NCBI GenBank assembly: GCA_934447715.1
Contig: CAKSER010000006.1
Coordinates: 15,860-79,859 of the forward strand
Reading direction: 5' to 3'
Origin: an uncultured Eubacteriales bacterium
GTDB taxonomy: Bacteria > Bacillota > Clostridia > Oscillospirales > CAG-272
DNA: 64,000 nt
Below are positions 39,850 to 48,791 of this stretch, piece by piece. Numbering within the stretch: the stretch's first letter is position 1; the number at the start of each line of letters is the position of its first letter. The position numbers and the translations under genes are program-made. The notes below the pieces were generated by a model that was given only the letters and a program-made list of their open reading frames with translations, was not told where the DNA came from and made no database searches.

Positions 39850-41016
39850 TTATCGGCTGCCCGAAATCTCAAATGGCTCAAATTGTCCGGAATCGGGGTT
39901 TTTAACCGCTCCGTCGCTGTTTATCATTCTTAATCCGTAGCCGTCGCAGGCGACAAAGAGGTCTCCTGTGCCGTCCTTCAGCAGGAATATCAGATATCTG
40001 CTTCCATCAGACGGAGCAGCGGAGCGCTCGGTTACGGGATCACCGATATATCTTGTATCTGCTTGGTATTTTGTCAGCCTGTCAAAGCCGTATTTTGCCG
40101 AGACCGACGAATCGGCATATTTCATGAAATCGGATACCGGCAGCGCTCCGCCGTAATAGCCGATCTCAAGCTCTTCATTTAATAATCTATCCGATATTTT
40201 ATCCGGATCTCCCTTAAGCACCCTGACATCGCCGAAGCTTCCTATCGAAATAATCCGCCCGTCAGCTGTCGCATATGTTGACAGTTTTTTTCTGTATACT
40301 CCCTCGACAACAAGATCAACAGAGTCAAGCATCGACAGAAGGTCGGTCGGGATTGCATAATCAAAGGAATGCTGAACAGTATACGAAATATCCGGATCCT
40401 TAACCGGCTTGATCTCGGTATAATATACAATGCCGAAGTCGTCAAGGTCGCTTATCCTTGCCCTTCCTGTCTTTAAAGCCTCCTTTATCGTCTCCTTTTT
40501 GCCGTCGGAATACTCAACTATCGTATAGCTGCTCTGAGGTGTCGGAAAGCTGTAAAAATATATGCTGTCCTCATAAAATCTCTCCTCAACCTGATCAACC
40601 GAGATCTCTTGCGCGATTATATCGACAATTTTCGGTTCCTTATGGTACCTGACGCAGGGGAACGCGTCGAGGTCGGAGGGGGTGACGATTCCTTCTTTTA
40701 TCGCGTCCTTAAGCTCCTGCTCGCTTCCGTCTGTATATACCGCAGTCATGAAGCTGCTGTTTATGCCTTCGAATACATACCAATATTCTTCATCCTCGTA
40801 AAATCTCTCGTCCTTATAGTCGATTGCAGGGTAAAAATCATGTACTATAATATCCGACAGCTTCTTTTCTGAGCTTTCTGTTTCGCTGTCGGTTTTGCTG
40901 TCGGTTTTGCCGTCGCCGCCGCTGCTGTCCGGATTTTTTATACCGCAGGCGCAAAGCAAAAGCATGCATATCATACTCATCGCAAAAAGCACTATCGCGT
41001 TTTTTGGTTTCTTCAT
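39850..41016 (-). CDS. Lipoprotein with an internal duplication, third gene of the sigma-factor group
   Basis: 388 residues. Signal peptide with a lipobox ending LLLCAC (probable Cys24), then a Ser/Asp/Lys linker. Residues ~54-120 and ~131-195 are a tandem duplication: 'RFYEDEEYWYVFEG', 'YTDGSEQELKDAIKEG' and 'SDLDAF' in the first, 'RFYEDSIYFYSFPT', 'YSDGKKETIKEALKTG' and 'SDLDDF' in the second. The C-terminal half (about 210-385) has 'MLDSVDLVVEGVYRKKLSTYATADGRIISIGSFGDVRVLKG' and 'GSRYLIFLLKDGTGDLFVACDGYG', a beta-rich pattern I have seen in sigma-linked lipoproteins but cannot name. 74 bp behind the anti-sigma-like gene. Confidence 0.65.
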   Translation of the reverse strand: MKKPKNAIVLFAMSMICMLLLCACGIKNPDSSGGDGKTDSKTDSETESSEKKLSDIIVHDFYPAIDYKDERFYEDEEYWYVFEGINSSFMTAVYTDGSEQELKDAIKEGIVTPSDLDAFPCVRYHKEPKIVDIIAQEISVDQVEERFYEDSIYFYSFPTPQSSYTIVEYSDGKKETIKEALKTGRARISDLDDFGIVYYTEIKPVKDPDISYTVQHSFDYAIPTDLLSMLDSVDLVVEGVYRKKLSTYATADGRIISIGSFGDVRVLKGDPDKISDRLLNEELEIGYYGGALPVSDFMKYADSSVSAKYGFDRLTKYQADTRYIGDPVTERSAAPSDGSRYLIFLLKDGTGDLFVACDGYGLRMINSDGAVKNPDSGQFEPFEISGSR

Positions 41017-41090
41017 TTTGCCGCTTTTTCCCTCCCTATTTAAATGGTATAAATCATAATCATTAAAGCCAGCCTCCGCAAATCAGGCGG

Positions 41091-42092
41091 TCATTCCGGC
41101 AGAATCGGCATAAGACTGCTGTTTACATAGACGGTGTCCTCTCCCGAATCCAGCCACTCAGGTACAAGAAAGAAATCGATCCCAACATCTGCCGGGGCCT
41201 TAAACGCCCTTAACCGATCCTTTGTCATGTAAACAAGAAGTATGGTTTCGGTCCGGTCTGTCGGCGTTTTTCCGTCTGTAAAGACCACCTTTACCTCTTT
41301 GTATTCTGTTTTACATTCGTCAAGATATTCCCTTGCGCGTTCCTTCATTTTTTCTTCATGCGCAAGTCTGTCGGATTCCGAAATTCGGTTGGCTTCTGCC
41401 CACAGCCTGTTTACTTCCTGCTTATCAGCCTCATCAAGATCATACAGCCTTATGCATTCATCGCAGCTTCGGTCCATTGACTTTTTTGGATGCGTTTTTA
41501 CATGCACCGAAAATTCGTTTTCGTACCGCCAAAGCCTTGCTTCCTCCAGGCTTTTTGCCTTTTCGGCAATTTTTGTATACTCCTCGGACTGTTCAAATTC
41601 AGCTCTGCAGGTCATGCCGAGGGCAAGCAGGCAGTTTTCGTATGAATCGCCGCTTTCAATAATCTCGCGAAGCCCTCCGTACGAAGCAAATCTCACCTGA
41701 CCCGGTTTCGGCGGCTGCTTTTCATACTCTGTCAGATCGCATTTTGGCAGATCGCTGTCCGACATCCCGGATGCATAGATAATATCAAAGGTCCTGTCGC
41801 CGTCGGGCTTTTCTGTCTTACTTGCATCAGAGCTTTCGGATATATTATTATCCGGAACATCCGGCAACCGGGTTTTTGAAAAGGACATCATAACCGCTGC
41901 CGCAAGTACGGCAGTGAGCACCGCAGACGCCGCCATACTTCCGTATTTTATTATGCCCTTTCTCCTTCTTTTACGGCTTTCGCGTCTTTTTATACATTCA
42001 TCTATATACCCTTCGTCGATTTTCCCGAGCCCGTCCGATAGTATGTATCTATTGTTTCTATCGTTTTTATCATTTATATCGTTTTTGCTCAT
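41091..42092 (-). CDS. Single-pass membrane protein, probable anti-sigma factor
   Basis: 333 residues. The N-terminal ~45 residues are polar and very basic towards the membrane (DECIKRRESRKRRRKGIIKYG), then one helix 'SMAASAVLTAVLAAAVMMSF' (about 50-70) and an outside domain of ~260 residues. Its start overlaps the sigma-factor gene by four bases (ATGA), the usual arrangement for ECF sigma/anti-sigma pairs. The short cytoplasmic part with 'YILSDGLGKIDEGYIDECI' resembles the sigma-binding segment of Clostridial anti-sigma proteins. The outside domain has a conserved-looking 'CDECIRLYDL' and 'KVVFTDGKTPTDRTETILLVYM' but no named fold. Confidence 0.7.
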   Translation of the reverse strand: MSKNDINDKNDRNNRYILSDGLGKIDEGYIDECIKRRESRKRRRKGIIKYGSMAASAVLTAVLAAAVMMSFSKTRLPDVPDNNISESSDASKTEKPDGDRTFDIIYASGMSDSDLPKCDLTEYEKQPPKPGQVRFASYGGLREIIESGDSYENCLLALGMTCRAEFEQSEEYTKIAEKAKSLEEARLWRYENEFSVHVKTHPKKSMDRSCDECIRLYDLDEADKQEVNRLWAEANRISESDRLAHEEKMKERAREYLDECKTEYKEVKVVFTDGKTPTDRTETILLVYMTKDRLRAFKAPADVGIDFFLVPEWLDSGEDTVYVNSSLMPILPE

Positions 42093-42652
42093 CGGTCATA
42101 CCCCCATTCTGCAAGAATCCTTTTGAGCTTTTGTCTCATTCTTGAAAGCCTTTTTTCAAGAGTGCTGACACTCATAAGCAGATCGCGCGCAATATCTGCC
42201 GTGTCCTCAAACTCAAAGTAACGCCTGATGAAGATTTCCCTGTTCTCGCCCGAAAGTGTCCCTAAAAAGCTGTTTAATATCTGTTGCATGCAGATTTCAT
42301 CGATTACCGTTTTTTCAACATCAATACAGGCTTCAAGCTCATCTGCAATTTCGAAATAAGCCGATCCGGCTCTCTTTTTTGCACTGTTATACCTGATTTT
42401 GTCGACAGAAATTCTTCTCATGATCATACATGCATACGATAAAATACTTTTCGGCTTTGCAGGCGGAACCGTGTTCCACACCTCGAGAAATGTATCGTTT
42501 AGGCATTCCTCCGCGTCGCTTTGGCTCAGTCCGAGATTCCCTGCAATTTTCAAAAGCAGCGCCCTGCAGCTTTTTTCGATGTCTGTAAGCGCTGTGAAAT
42601 CGCGATTTTCAAGCGCTTTTACAATCTCATCGGTTGAATGCAACATCTTCAT
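42089..42652 (-). CDS. ECF-type RNA polymerase sigma factor
   Basis: 187 residues. Region 2 ('SCRALLLKIAGNLGLSQSDAEECLNDTFLEVWNTVPPAKPKSILSYACMIMRRISVDKIR', about 28-88) and region 4 ('ILNSFLGTLSGENREIFIRRYFEFEDTADIARDLLMSVSTLEKRLSRMRQKLKRIL', about 125-182) are joined by a linker; no sigma region 3. Ribosome binding site GAAGGAG. With the membrane partner and lipoprotein downstream it probably forms an envelope-stress unit. A dyad ATACCG-AC-CGGTAT (about 42774-42787) lies upstream. Confidence 0.9.
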   Translation of the reverse strand: MKMLHSTDEIVKALENRDFTALTDIEKSCRALLLKIAGNLGLSQSDAEECLNDTFLEVWNTVPPAKPKSILSYACMIMRRISVDKIRYNSAKKRAGSAYFEIADELEACIDVEKTVIDEICMQQILNSFLGTLSGENREIFIRRYFEFEDTADIARDLLMSVSTLEKRLSRMRQKLKRILAEWGYDR

Positions 42653-42795
42653 TTGCCACTGCTCCTTCTGCGGTCTGCTTTCATATATATAATCGAAAAA
42701 AATTCCTTATCCTGACAGCTTTAAAATCTTTTTTTCAATTTTTCCGGCACTTACACTGCATGTTCCGGCTCTATATACCGACCGGTATCGCTTCT

Positions 42796-43239
42796 TCAGT
42801 ACAGATTTTTAAACATTTCTCCGTCTATGAGCAATATGCTTTCGATCGGGATTTCGGATTTGTCGGAAAGCACAAGCCTGCGCCTGTATTCGTCAATCCG
42901 CAAGACCCTTCCGGTAATAGCCACATATCTGCCTCCTGCTTTTCTTTCGTCCGGCTTGAAATAGGTAACCGAGATTTCCGGCTTGCTGTCTGTTTCTGAA
43001 ATCACCGATGCAATATAGCTAAGTTTGCTATTAAGCTCGCCTGCTGCGTCATCATCGAGCACCGTCTGCTCGTCGGTCAGCCGCCCTGCCTCCTTTACCT
43101 GATCGTCATATCCGACAAGCGCCGCAAACGGGGCAAAGGATGCCGCGCGGTTTGTTTTCGGCATCCGTCTTTTCGTTATCAGCTCGTGATGCGGAAGATT
43201 TATAATATCTGCATACAGCTCCTCTGCTTTTTCGTTCAC
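42796..43239 (-). CDS. YolD-like protein
   Basis: 147 residues. 'PHHELITKRRMPKTNRAASFAPFAALVGYDDQVKEAGRLTDEQTVLDDDAAGELNSKLSYIA' is the YolD pattern, where an RMP....RA.FAPFAAL.GYD segment is typical for the Clostridial forms. The C-terminal half 'ISVTYFKPDERKAGGRYVAITGRVLRIDEYRRRLVLSDKSEIPIESILLIDG' matches the YolD strands. YolD proteins are encoded with Y-family polymerases (UvrX/YqjW) and are thought to act as UmuD-like partners. Its start overlaps the polymerase gene by four bases. Confidence 0.85.
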   Translation of the reverse strand: MNEKAEELYADIINLPHHELITKRRMPKTNRAASFAPFAALVGYDDQVKEAGRLTDEQTVLDDDAAGELNSKLSYIASVISETDSKPEISVTYFKPDERKAGGRYVAITGRVLRIDEYRRRLVLSDKSEIPIESILLIDGEMFKNLY

Positions 43240-44738
43240 GCCCTGTGGCCTCCTACCTGTCCGTTTCTCTCTCTTGCCGTCGCGCCCTCTATAAAATTCA
43301 TTCCCTTAAGGATCGCGTTCTTGCCGTATCGCTTTTTGATTCTGATAATCGCTTCCTGTATCTGCCTTTCGTTTTCGAGAGCCTTTTTTTCATCCTGCGC
43401 CCGTTTTTCACTTTTTACCGGATCGTCAAAGAAGGAAAGCTGCTCGGCTGCTATGCTCTCTGCTTCGATATCGCCTTCCTTTGCAAGCCTGCAGGCAGCC
43501 ACCGTGATACGGCGCACAAGCAGATTTTTGTTTATAATCCGATCAAACAGCTCTAGTGTGGCATCGGTAATGATTTTTGAGGAGGAGGTTTTCCTTTTCA
43601 GATTTACCGTGCCGTGTGCATGCCTTGGAATTTTTCTGCCGTACCGATCGACCGTCACCTCTCCGTGATATCCTGCGCGGATTTTAGGATTTGTCAGGTT
43701 TTCTATATCATATCCGACATCGAGCACGATCTGATCGGTCACAAGCCCCTTATCCACAAGGTCAAGCACATGCTGATCAATCATTTCTCTTATAATCAGC
43801 CTTGTTTTTTCGTAATCGTACGGGCATTTAAGCACCTGCCCGACGCTCAGGCTGCTCGAGGACGGTTTATACGCCTTTATATCTGCAATCGTGGTCGGAT
43901 CCCAGCCCCATGCACGGTCGATAAGCAGCTCCGCATTGACGCCGAAAAGGCGGAACAGCTTCGCCTCGTCATAGTGCGAGCATCTTGCAACATCTCCCAT
44001 GGTGTACATATAGTTTGCCTCGAGCTTTTTTGCAATTCCGCTTCCGAGCATCCAGAAATCGGTCAGCGGACGGTGCGTCCAGAGCTGACTGCGGTAGCTC
44101 ATCTCGTCAAGCTCTGCAATCCTGACGCCGTTTTTATCTGCCGGCAGCTTCTTTGCGGTAATATCCATTGCGATCTTTGCAAGATACATATTTGTGCCGA
44201 TGCCTGCCGTCGCGGTTATTCCGGTGCTCTTAAAAACATCCATTATCATCATCTGTGCGATCTCTCTTGCACTTTTTTTATAGGTCGGAAGATAATGCGT
44301 AAGATCGATGAACACCTCATCTATCGAATACACATGGATATCCTCCGGGGCTGTATATTTAAGGTAGATATTATAAATTTTCGTACTGTATTCCATATAG
44401 TACGACATTCTCGGAGGGGCTTTGATATAACCGAGCGCAAGAGATGGATTTTTCGAAAGCTCGACCGAATTATACGACTCGGATTCAAGTCTTCTGTTAG
44501 GCGCTTTGTATCTGCGTTGCCGGTTGATCTCGTCAACCCTTGAAATGACCTCAAAAAGCCTTGCCCTGCCGGAAATTCCGTACGCCTTAAGCGGAGGTGT
44601 GACCGCAAGGCAGATCGTTTTCTCTGTTCTGTTAACATCCGCAACCACAAGATTTGTTGTCAGCGGATCGAACCCCCGTGTAACACATTCAACCGAGGCA
44701 TAAAAGCTCTTCAGGTCGATGCACAGATATGTATTCAC
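43236..44738 (-). CDS. Y-family DNA polymerase (UvrX/UmuC-like, translesion)
   Basis: 500 residues, GTG start. Palm motifs 'YLCIDLKSFYASVECVTRGFDPLTTNLVVAD' (catalytic Asp8) and 'VYSIDEVFIDLTHYL' (catalytic Asp-Glu) are intact. 'ATAGIGTNMYLAKIAMDITAKK' and 'PLTDFWMLGSGIAKKLEANYMYTMGDVARCS' are the thumb/HhH segments. The little-finger domain (about 270-400) has 'SLSVGQVLKCPYDYEKTRLIIREM'. The C-terminal ~60 residues are charged and may bind the sliding clamp ('EQLSFFDDP' is a clamp-binding-like QxxLxFF peptide). Sits between a LexA-like repressor gene and yolD, so it is very likely DNA-damage-inducible. Confidence 0.93.
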   Translation of the reverse strand: MNTYLCIDLKSFYASVECVTRGFDPLTTNLVVADVNRTEKTICLAVTPPLKAYGISGRARLFEVISRVDEINRQRRYKAPNRRLESESYNSVELSKNPSLALGYIKAPPRMSYYMEYSTKIYNIYLKYTAPEDIHVYSIDEVFIDLTHYLPTYKKSAREIAQMMIMDVFKSTGITATAGIGTNMYLAKIAMDITAKKLPADKNGVRIAELDEMSYRSQLWTHRPLTDFWMLGSGIAKKLEANYMYTMGDVARCSHYDEAKLFRLFGVNAELLIDRAWGWDPTTIADIKAYKPSSSSLSVGQVLKCPYDYEKTRLIIREMIDQHVLDLVDKGLVTDQIVLDVGYDIENLTNPKIRAGYHGEVTVDRYGRKIPRHAHGTVNLKRKTSSSKIITDATLELFDRIINKNLLVRRITVAACRLAKEGDIEAESIAAEQLSFFDDPVKSEKRAQDEKKALENERQIQEAIIRIKKRYGKNAILKGMNFIEGATARERNGQVGGHRA

Positions 44739-44805
44739 TTTTATACCCCCGTCTTCTTTTCGCTTTTATCGTCTTTACGGCATCCGCAGCATCATGCCTT
44801 ACAGC

Positions 44806-45414
44806 TTAAAGCCCCTTTATAACATTCTGTGCGACCCCCTGAATCTGCAGGTCGTGCACCTCAATATCCTTATATCCCTTTTCTCTGTTTGCGGAGCGGA
44901 GAATTGCGCAGTTCTTTTTCTTATCGAAATAGAAATATTTCAGATTGCTGAGTCCCTCAAAGAGCGCCACGACAATATCTCCTTCGTTTGCGCTCGACTG
45001 CCTGCGTACAACAATCCAGTCGCCGTCGTCAATACCGGCATCCACCATCGAGTCGCCGTTTGCTCTAAGCAAAAAAAGCTCTCCGCTGCCGAAAACCGTT
45101 TTAGGCAGCCTTACATATTCAAGCACTCGCTCCTCTTCCGGTATACCGACTCCGCAGGATACCGAACAGTCAAGAATAACCGCACAGCTTCCGGCATCGT
45201 TATACTTACGCGTCACCTCGGTTCTGATTTCCGAGCCGTCATACTCGATCATATTTTGCTTTGCCATATCAAGGAGGTATCTGTATACCGTCGCTCTTGT
45301 GACGCCGACAGCACCGGCAATTTCGGATGTCGACGGCGATTTTTGATATTCGAGATAATATTCCTCTGCAAATTTCTTTATTTCATTCATAAGAGCGGTA
45401 TTTTTAGAACGCAT
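44806..45414 (-). CDS. LexA-like self-cleaving repressor of the mutagenesis operon
   Basis: About 202 residues from ATG 45414 (GAGGGATAAGG upstream; the longer frame to 45483 runs through the operator). N-terminal winged-helix-like domain (about 5-70, 'SPSTSEIAGAVGVTRATVYRYLLDMAKQNMIEYDG') and C-terminal S24 peptidase. The S24 part has a cleavage-site segment 'CSVSCGVGIPEEE' with Cys87-Gly88, nucleophile Ser122 ('ANGDSMVDAGIDDGDWIVV') and Lys159 ('GLSNLKYFYFD'). Ser-Lys spacing is as in LexA. The Cys-Gly scissile bond resembles UmuD rather than the Ala-Gly of LexA. It heads the repressor-polymerase-yolD operon and is probably autoregulated through the dyad at 45471-45497. Confidence 0.88.
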   Translation of the reverse strand: MRSKNTALMNEIKKFAEEYYLEYQKSPSTSEIAGAVGVTRATVYRYLLDMAKQNMIEYDGSEIRTEVTRKYNDAGSCAVILDCSVSCGVGIPEEERVLEYVRLPKTVFGSGELFLLRANGDSMVDAGIDDGDWIVVRRQSSANEGDIVVALFEGLSNLKYFYFDKKKNCAILRSANREKGYKDIEVHDLQIQGVAQNVIKGL

Positions 45415-45470
45415 TTCCTTATCCCTCTGTTCTTCTCTCTTTATTTCCTGTTTCTGTTTGTTTTCTGATT

Positions 45471-45497
45471 CTATCCGATACAATCCGTATACGATAG
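45471..45497. promoter_or_regulatory. Dyad operator of the LexA-like repressor
   Basis: CTATCCGATAC (45471-45481), spacer AATCC, GTATACGATAG (45487-45497): arms CTATCNNATAC and GTATNNGATAG in a 27-bp dyad. It lies just downstream of the -10 on the minus strand, a position that blocks initiation. It bears no resemblance to the GAAC-N4-GTTC SOS box. Confidence 0.7.
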
Positions 45498-45501
45498 GAT
45501 T

Positions 45502-45530
45502 ATTATATCAGATCTCTTCATAAAATGCAA
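45502..45530 (-). promoter_or_regulatory. Sigma-A promoter of the lexA-like/umuC-like operon
   Basis: On the minus strand: TTGCAT (45525-45530), 17-bp spacer, TATAAT (45502-45507). The dyad operator follows within 5 bp. Confidence 0.85.
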
Positions 45531-45605
45531 CAGAGAATTTTTGGCATACGACAGCTTTTTAAAAGCAGAAAACTCGGATAGTCTCAGTTAAAAAATGAAC
45601 AATCA

Positions 45606-45617
45606 TTTACATGTAAA
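45606..45617. promoter_or_regulatory. Palindrome upstream of the alpha-galactosidase promoter
   Basis: TTTACATGTAAA is a perfect 12-bp palindrome 41 bp upstream of the -35. It is a candidate site for an activator or repressor of the galactoside genes; no regulator gene is adjacent. Confidence 0.4.
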
Positions 45618-45657
45618 AAGTCAACAAAAACAAATTAAAGAAAATAACAAAAATGGG

Positions 45658-45686
45658 TTGACAAAACAAAAGTACCATAGTAGAAT
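45658..45686 (+). promoter_or_regulatory. Sigma-A promoter of the alpha-galactosidase gene
   Basis: TTGACA (45658-45663), 17-bp spacer, TAGAAT (45681-45686), 53 bp before the start codon; GAAAGGAAG is the ribosome binding site. Confidence 0.88.
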
Positions 45687-45738
45687 AGGCACGGACATTT
45701 AACCCCCGGCATGTGAGGGGGGAAAGGAAGTAAGCATT

Positions 45739-47736
45739 ATGACCGATAAGAACGCTGTGACAAAAGCGGATATGGACCGAATTCCGCTTCTGTTGCCCTA
45801 TACCGATCCTGAATCAATTCCACTGCAATTTACTATCGGCGGCAAAACCGTTTCCGGCATTCCGGCAGAGTTTAATCCTCAGGTAATTCGCCGCCGCCCC
45901 GATACAAATACTACACAGATCATTGTAACCGGGCAGAACGAAAGCGGCCTTGAGATCCGCTGTGAATATCTTGAGTATCGCGATTTCCCCGTAACCGAGT
46001 GGGTTTTCTTTTTCACAAACAAGGGAGAAAACGACACACCTATAATCGAAAACATCCGCGTCACCGGCGTGCTTAAGGGAGAAAATCCCGTTCTTCAGCA
46101 CGGCAACGGCGACAACCAGAGGTACGACGGCTATTCCTGGTGGGAGGATGCGGTAACCGACACCATTTCTCTCGGAACGGTCGACGGAACATCCTGCAAC
46201 GGCGCATTCCCCTATATGAGACTCAAAACCGCAGACGGAGGATATAATATCGCAGTCGGCTGGTCCGGCTCATGGAACGGCACTGTTTCCCCTGCAGAAG
46301 GAGGAGTCGAAATCAGCTTCGGCCAGTGGAGATGCCACATGGTAATCCATCCGGGCGAGACGATGCGCTCGGCACGCCTTAACCTCATGGGCTATTGCGG
46401 CAACGAAAGCCGCGGCAGGAACATGTGGCGCAGATGGTATTTTGCTCACATTCTGCCGAGAGAGGACGGACACCCACTTCCTCCGAAGCTCTGCCTGCAC
46501 ACCTTCCGCGTTGCCGGCAAGGAGGAATTCTGCGGCGCGACAGAGGAAAACCAGATTGCAGGAATCAGAGCATACTGCGACAGAGGATTAAAGCCCGACA
46601 TCTGGTGGATTGACGCCGGATGGTATTCCTGTGACAACGTCTGGCAGAAGATCGGTGACTGGCACCCCAACAAGGAGAACTTCCCGAACGGTCTTCGCCC
46701 TGTCGGAGAAGAATGCGACGCACACGGCATCCGCTTCCTTCTTTGGTTTGAACCGGAAAGATGTGTCGAGGACGGACTCCTGTATAAGGAGCACCCCGAA
46801 TGGTTTTTGAATTTCAAGGATCAGAACGGAAACATGTCGCAAACCCACAGTCTTGATCTCGGAAACCCGGTGGCAAGAAAATGGCTTACCGATTATATAT
46901 GCAATTTTCTTGCAGAAAGCAAGGTGCGCATCTACCGTCAGGACTTCAACTACTCACCGATGATGGCATGGTCGCAGAACGAGACTCCCGACCGTGTCGG
47001 CGCGCTGGAAAACCTCCACATTCAGGGATATCTGCAGTACTGGGATGACATTATTGCGCGCAACCCCGGAATATGGATCGACTCCTGCGCAAGCGGCGGA
47101 CGCAGAAACGACCTTGATACAATGCGCCGCGCAGTGCCTCTGCACTACACGGATGTCGGATACGGCGAGCATCCGACAAAGCAGAAGCAGTACCGCGAGA
47201 TGTTCGAGTGGATTCCGTACTTCCGCGCTCACACAATGAGCAACGACGACTACCAGGGCAACTACTTCACAGGCGGTCGCCATCCGGTAGACGAATTCAG
47301 CTATCAGAACTCGATGACCCCGGCAATCACCTCGATGATCGAATTCAACGATACCGACGAGATGTTCGAGCTCGGTATCCGCATGGATAAGATCTGGCGC
47401 CGTGCTGCCGAGCTTGAGCTTCGCGGAGATTATTATCCGCTTACCGAGTGCAGACAGGATTCAAAGGACTACTACTCTATGCAGTTCGAGGATCCGAAGG
47501 AAGGCGACGGCTTCATTCAGATAATCAGGAATGTAAAAGTCGAAGAGGATTCCTTTACCGCAAAAATGGCGGCAGACAAAGACTACAGCTACACATTTGT
47601 ACGCGACAACGGCACCGAAACCTTCACTCTGGACGGAGAAGAGATCATAGCAAACGGCTTTACTGCAAAGCTGGAGCCTCGCAGCGGAGCCATCTGGTTC
47701 TACACAAAGAAAGAAAAGGATAAAAAGGATAACTAA
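45739..47736 (+). CDS. Alpha-galactosidase, glycoside hydrolase family 36
   Basis: 665 residues. It removes terminal alpha-galactose from raffinose-type sugars or galactomannan. The N-terminal beta-sandwich (1-250) is followed by the catalytic barrel with 'CLHTFRV', 'LKPDIWWIDAGWYSCDNVWQKIGDWHPNKENFPNGLRPVGEECDAHGIRFLLWFEPERC', the nucleophile segment 'VRIYRQDFNYSP' (Asp402) and 'WIDSCASGGRRNDLDTMRRAVPLHYTDVGYG' with the likely acid/base. No signal peptide, so it acts in the cytoplasm on imported oligosaccharides. The DMT-type transporter gene starts five bases after its stop. Confidence 0.9.
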   Translation: MTDKNAVTKADMDRIPLLLPYTDPESIPLQFTIGGKTVSGIPAEFNPQVIRRRPDTNTTQIIVTGQNESGLEIRCEYLEYRDFPVTEWVFFFTNKGENDTPIIENIRVTGVLKGENPVLQHGNGDNQRYDGYSWWEDAVTDTISLGTVDGTSCNGAFPYMRLKTADGGYNIAVGWSGSWNGTVSPAEGGVEISFGQWRCHMVIHPGETMRSARLNLMGYCGNESRGRNMWRRWYFAHILPREDGHPLPPKLCLHTFRVAGKEEFCGATEENQIAGIRAYCDRGLKPDIWWIDAGWYSCDNVWQKIGDWHPNKENFPNGLRPVGEECDAHGIRFLLWFEPERCVEDGLLYKEHPEWFLNFKDQNGNMSQTHSLDLGNPVARKWLTDYICNFLAESKVRIYRQDFNYSPMMAWSQNETPDRVGALENLHIQGYLQYWDDIIARNPGIWIDSCASGGRRNDLDTMRRAVPLHYTDVGYGEHPTKQKQYREMFEWIPYFRAHTMSNDDYQGNYFTGGRHPVDEFSYQNSMTPAITSMIEFNDTDEMFELGIRMDKIWRRAAELELRGDYYPLTECRQDSKDYYSMQFEDPKEGDGFIQIIRNVKVEEDSFTAKMAADKDYSYTFVRDNGTETFTLDGEEIIANGFTAKLEPRSGAIWFYTKKEKDKKDN

Positions 47737-47741
47737 TCAGC

Positions 47742-48641
47742 ATGGAAGCACTTTTACTGTCTGTTTCTCTGGCTTGCGCATTGGCAAACGGCACCGCTCG
47801 CAAGTTCGGAATGAAACGGTATATAGATAATCAGTCCGAAACCTTTTTCTATAACGCCGTATCGTCGCTTATCACCTCGGCAATACTGATCATTATGATG
47901 GCAATAACAGGTCAGCTTCATATGCCGTCTACATATACCCTTCTTTTAGGACTTGTATTCGGAGTAGTCACTGCCATGTCCGCAATATGCAACCTGACAG
48001 CCCTCGGCTGCGGTCCGCTTTCATATACGACTGTAATCGTTGCGTGTTCAATGATTATTCCGTCGCTGTTCGGACTGTTCCGCGGAGAAACACTCCGTCC
48101 GGTTCACTATATCGGAATTGCAATGATGCTTTGCTGCATGGTTCTTTCGGTATCTAAGGAGGAGGGCGAAAAAAAGAAGGTCAGCCTGTTCTGGTTTGCC
48201 TGCTGCATGGTGGATTTCATTTGCAGCGGTTCGATCGGCATTCTTCAGCAGATTCACCAGAGCTCTGTGCACAAGGATGAGCTGAACCAGTTCCTGCTTA
48301 TTGCATTTCTGTTCTCGGCTGTGTTCTGCTTTGCGGCAAGCGCGTTCTTCCGCCGTGCAAAGCACGAGACCTTCTCGATTTCGATGGCTCCCAACAAGCC
48401 GCTTCTGTGGATTTGCATCATTTCCGGTATCGGCGTTGCAGGAAACAATATAATCAACCTGTACCTGTCCGGCGTGATGAATCCTGCGGTATTCTTCCCG
48501 ATCGTAAACGGCGGCAGTCTGATTCTTTCCGCAGCAATGGGCATATTCGCCTTCCGCGAGAAGTTCTCCGCTCGCAAGTGGGTCGGCCTTGGCATCGGCG
48601 TTGCAGCAATTCTGCTTCTGTGCCTTGACAAGGTATTCTGA
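47742..48641 (+). CDS. DMT/EamA-superfamily transporter
   Basis: 299 residues with ten predicted membrane helices, arranged as two five-helix halves (EamA-like). Ends: 'MEALLLSVSLACALANGTARKFGMK' and 'NGGSLILSAAMGIFAFREKFSARKWVGLGIGVAAILLLCLD'; the latter is the usual EamA repeat end '.G..LIL.G..L'. Five-base spacing to the alpha-galactosidase gene means co-expression, which suggests a sugar or sugar-derivative substrate, but this family also exports metabolites. Confidence 0.78.
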   Translation: MEALLLSVSLACALANGTARKFGMKRYIDNQSETFFYNAVSSLITSAILIIMMAITGQLHMPSTYTLLLGLVFGVVTAMSAICNLTALGCGPLSYTTVIVACSMIIPSLFGLFRGETLRPVHYIGIAMMLCCMVLSVSKEEGEKKKVSLFWFACCMVDFICSGSIGILQQIHQSSVHKDELNQFLLIAFLFSAVFCFAASAFFRRAKHETFSISMAPNKPLLWICIISGIGVAGNNIINLYLSGVMNPAVFFPIVNGGSLILSAAMGIFAFREKFSARKWVGLGIGVAAILLLCLDKVF

Positions 48642-48757
48642 CAAAATCACGGTCTGACAAGCCTTATAACCGGCATTCGGAAGGTCAGCAAATAAAAAAC
48701 GGTCTGCATTCGGATGCGTCATGCAAAATGAATGCAGAATCGGATTACCAAACAGTC

Positions 48758-48791
48758 AAAAAGCCATCGGTGCTTATCCGATGGCTTTTTT
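48758..48791 (+). terminator. Terminator of the alpha-galactosidase/transporter unit
   Basis: AAAAAGCCATCGG (48758-48770) and CCGATGGCTTTTT (48778-48790) form a 13-bp perfect stem with a 7-nt loop and T tract. Confidence 0.93.

Noticed and set aside
43614..44543. 309-codon plus-strand frame
   Set aside because: Antisense to the Y-family polymerase gene, whose motifs are complete.
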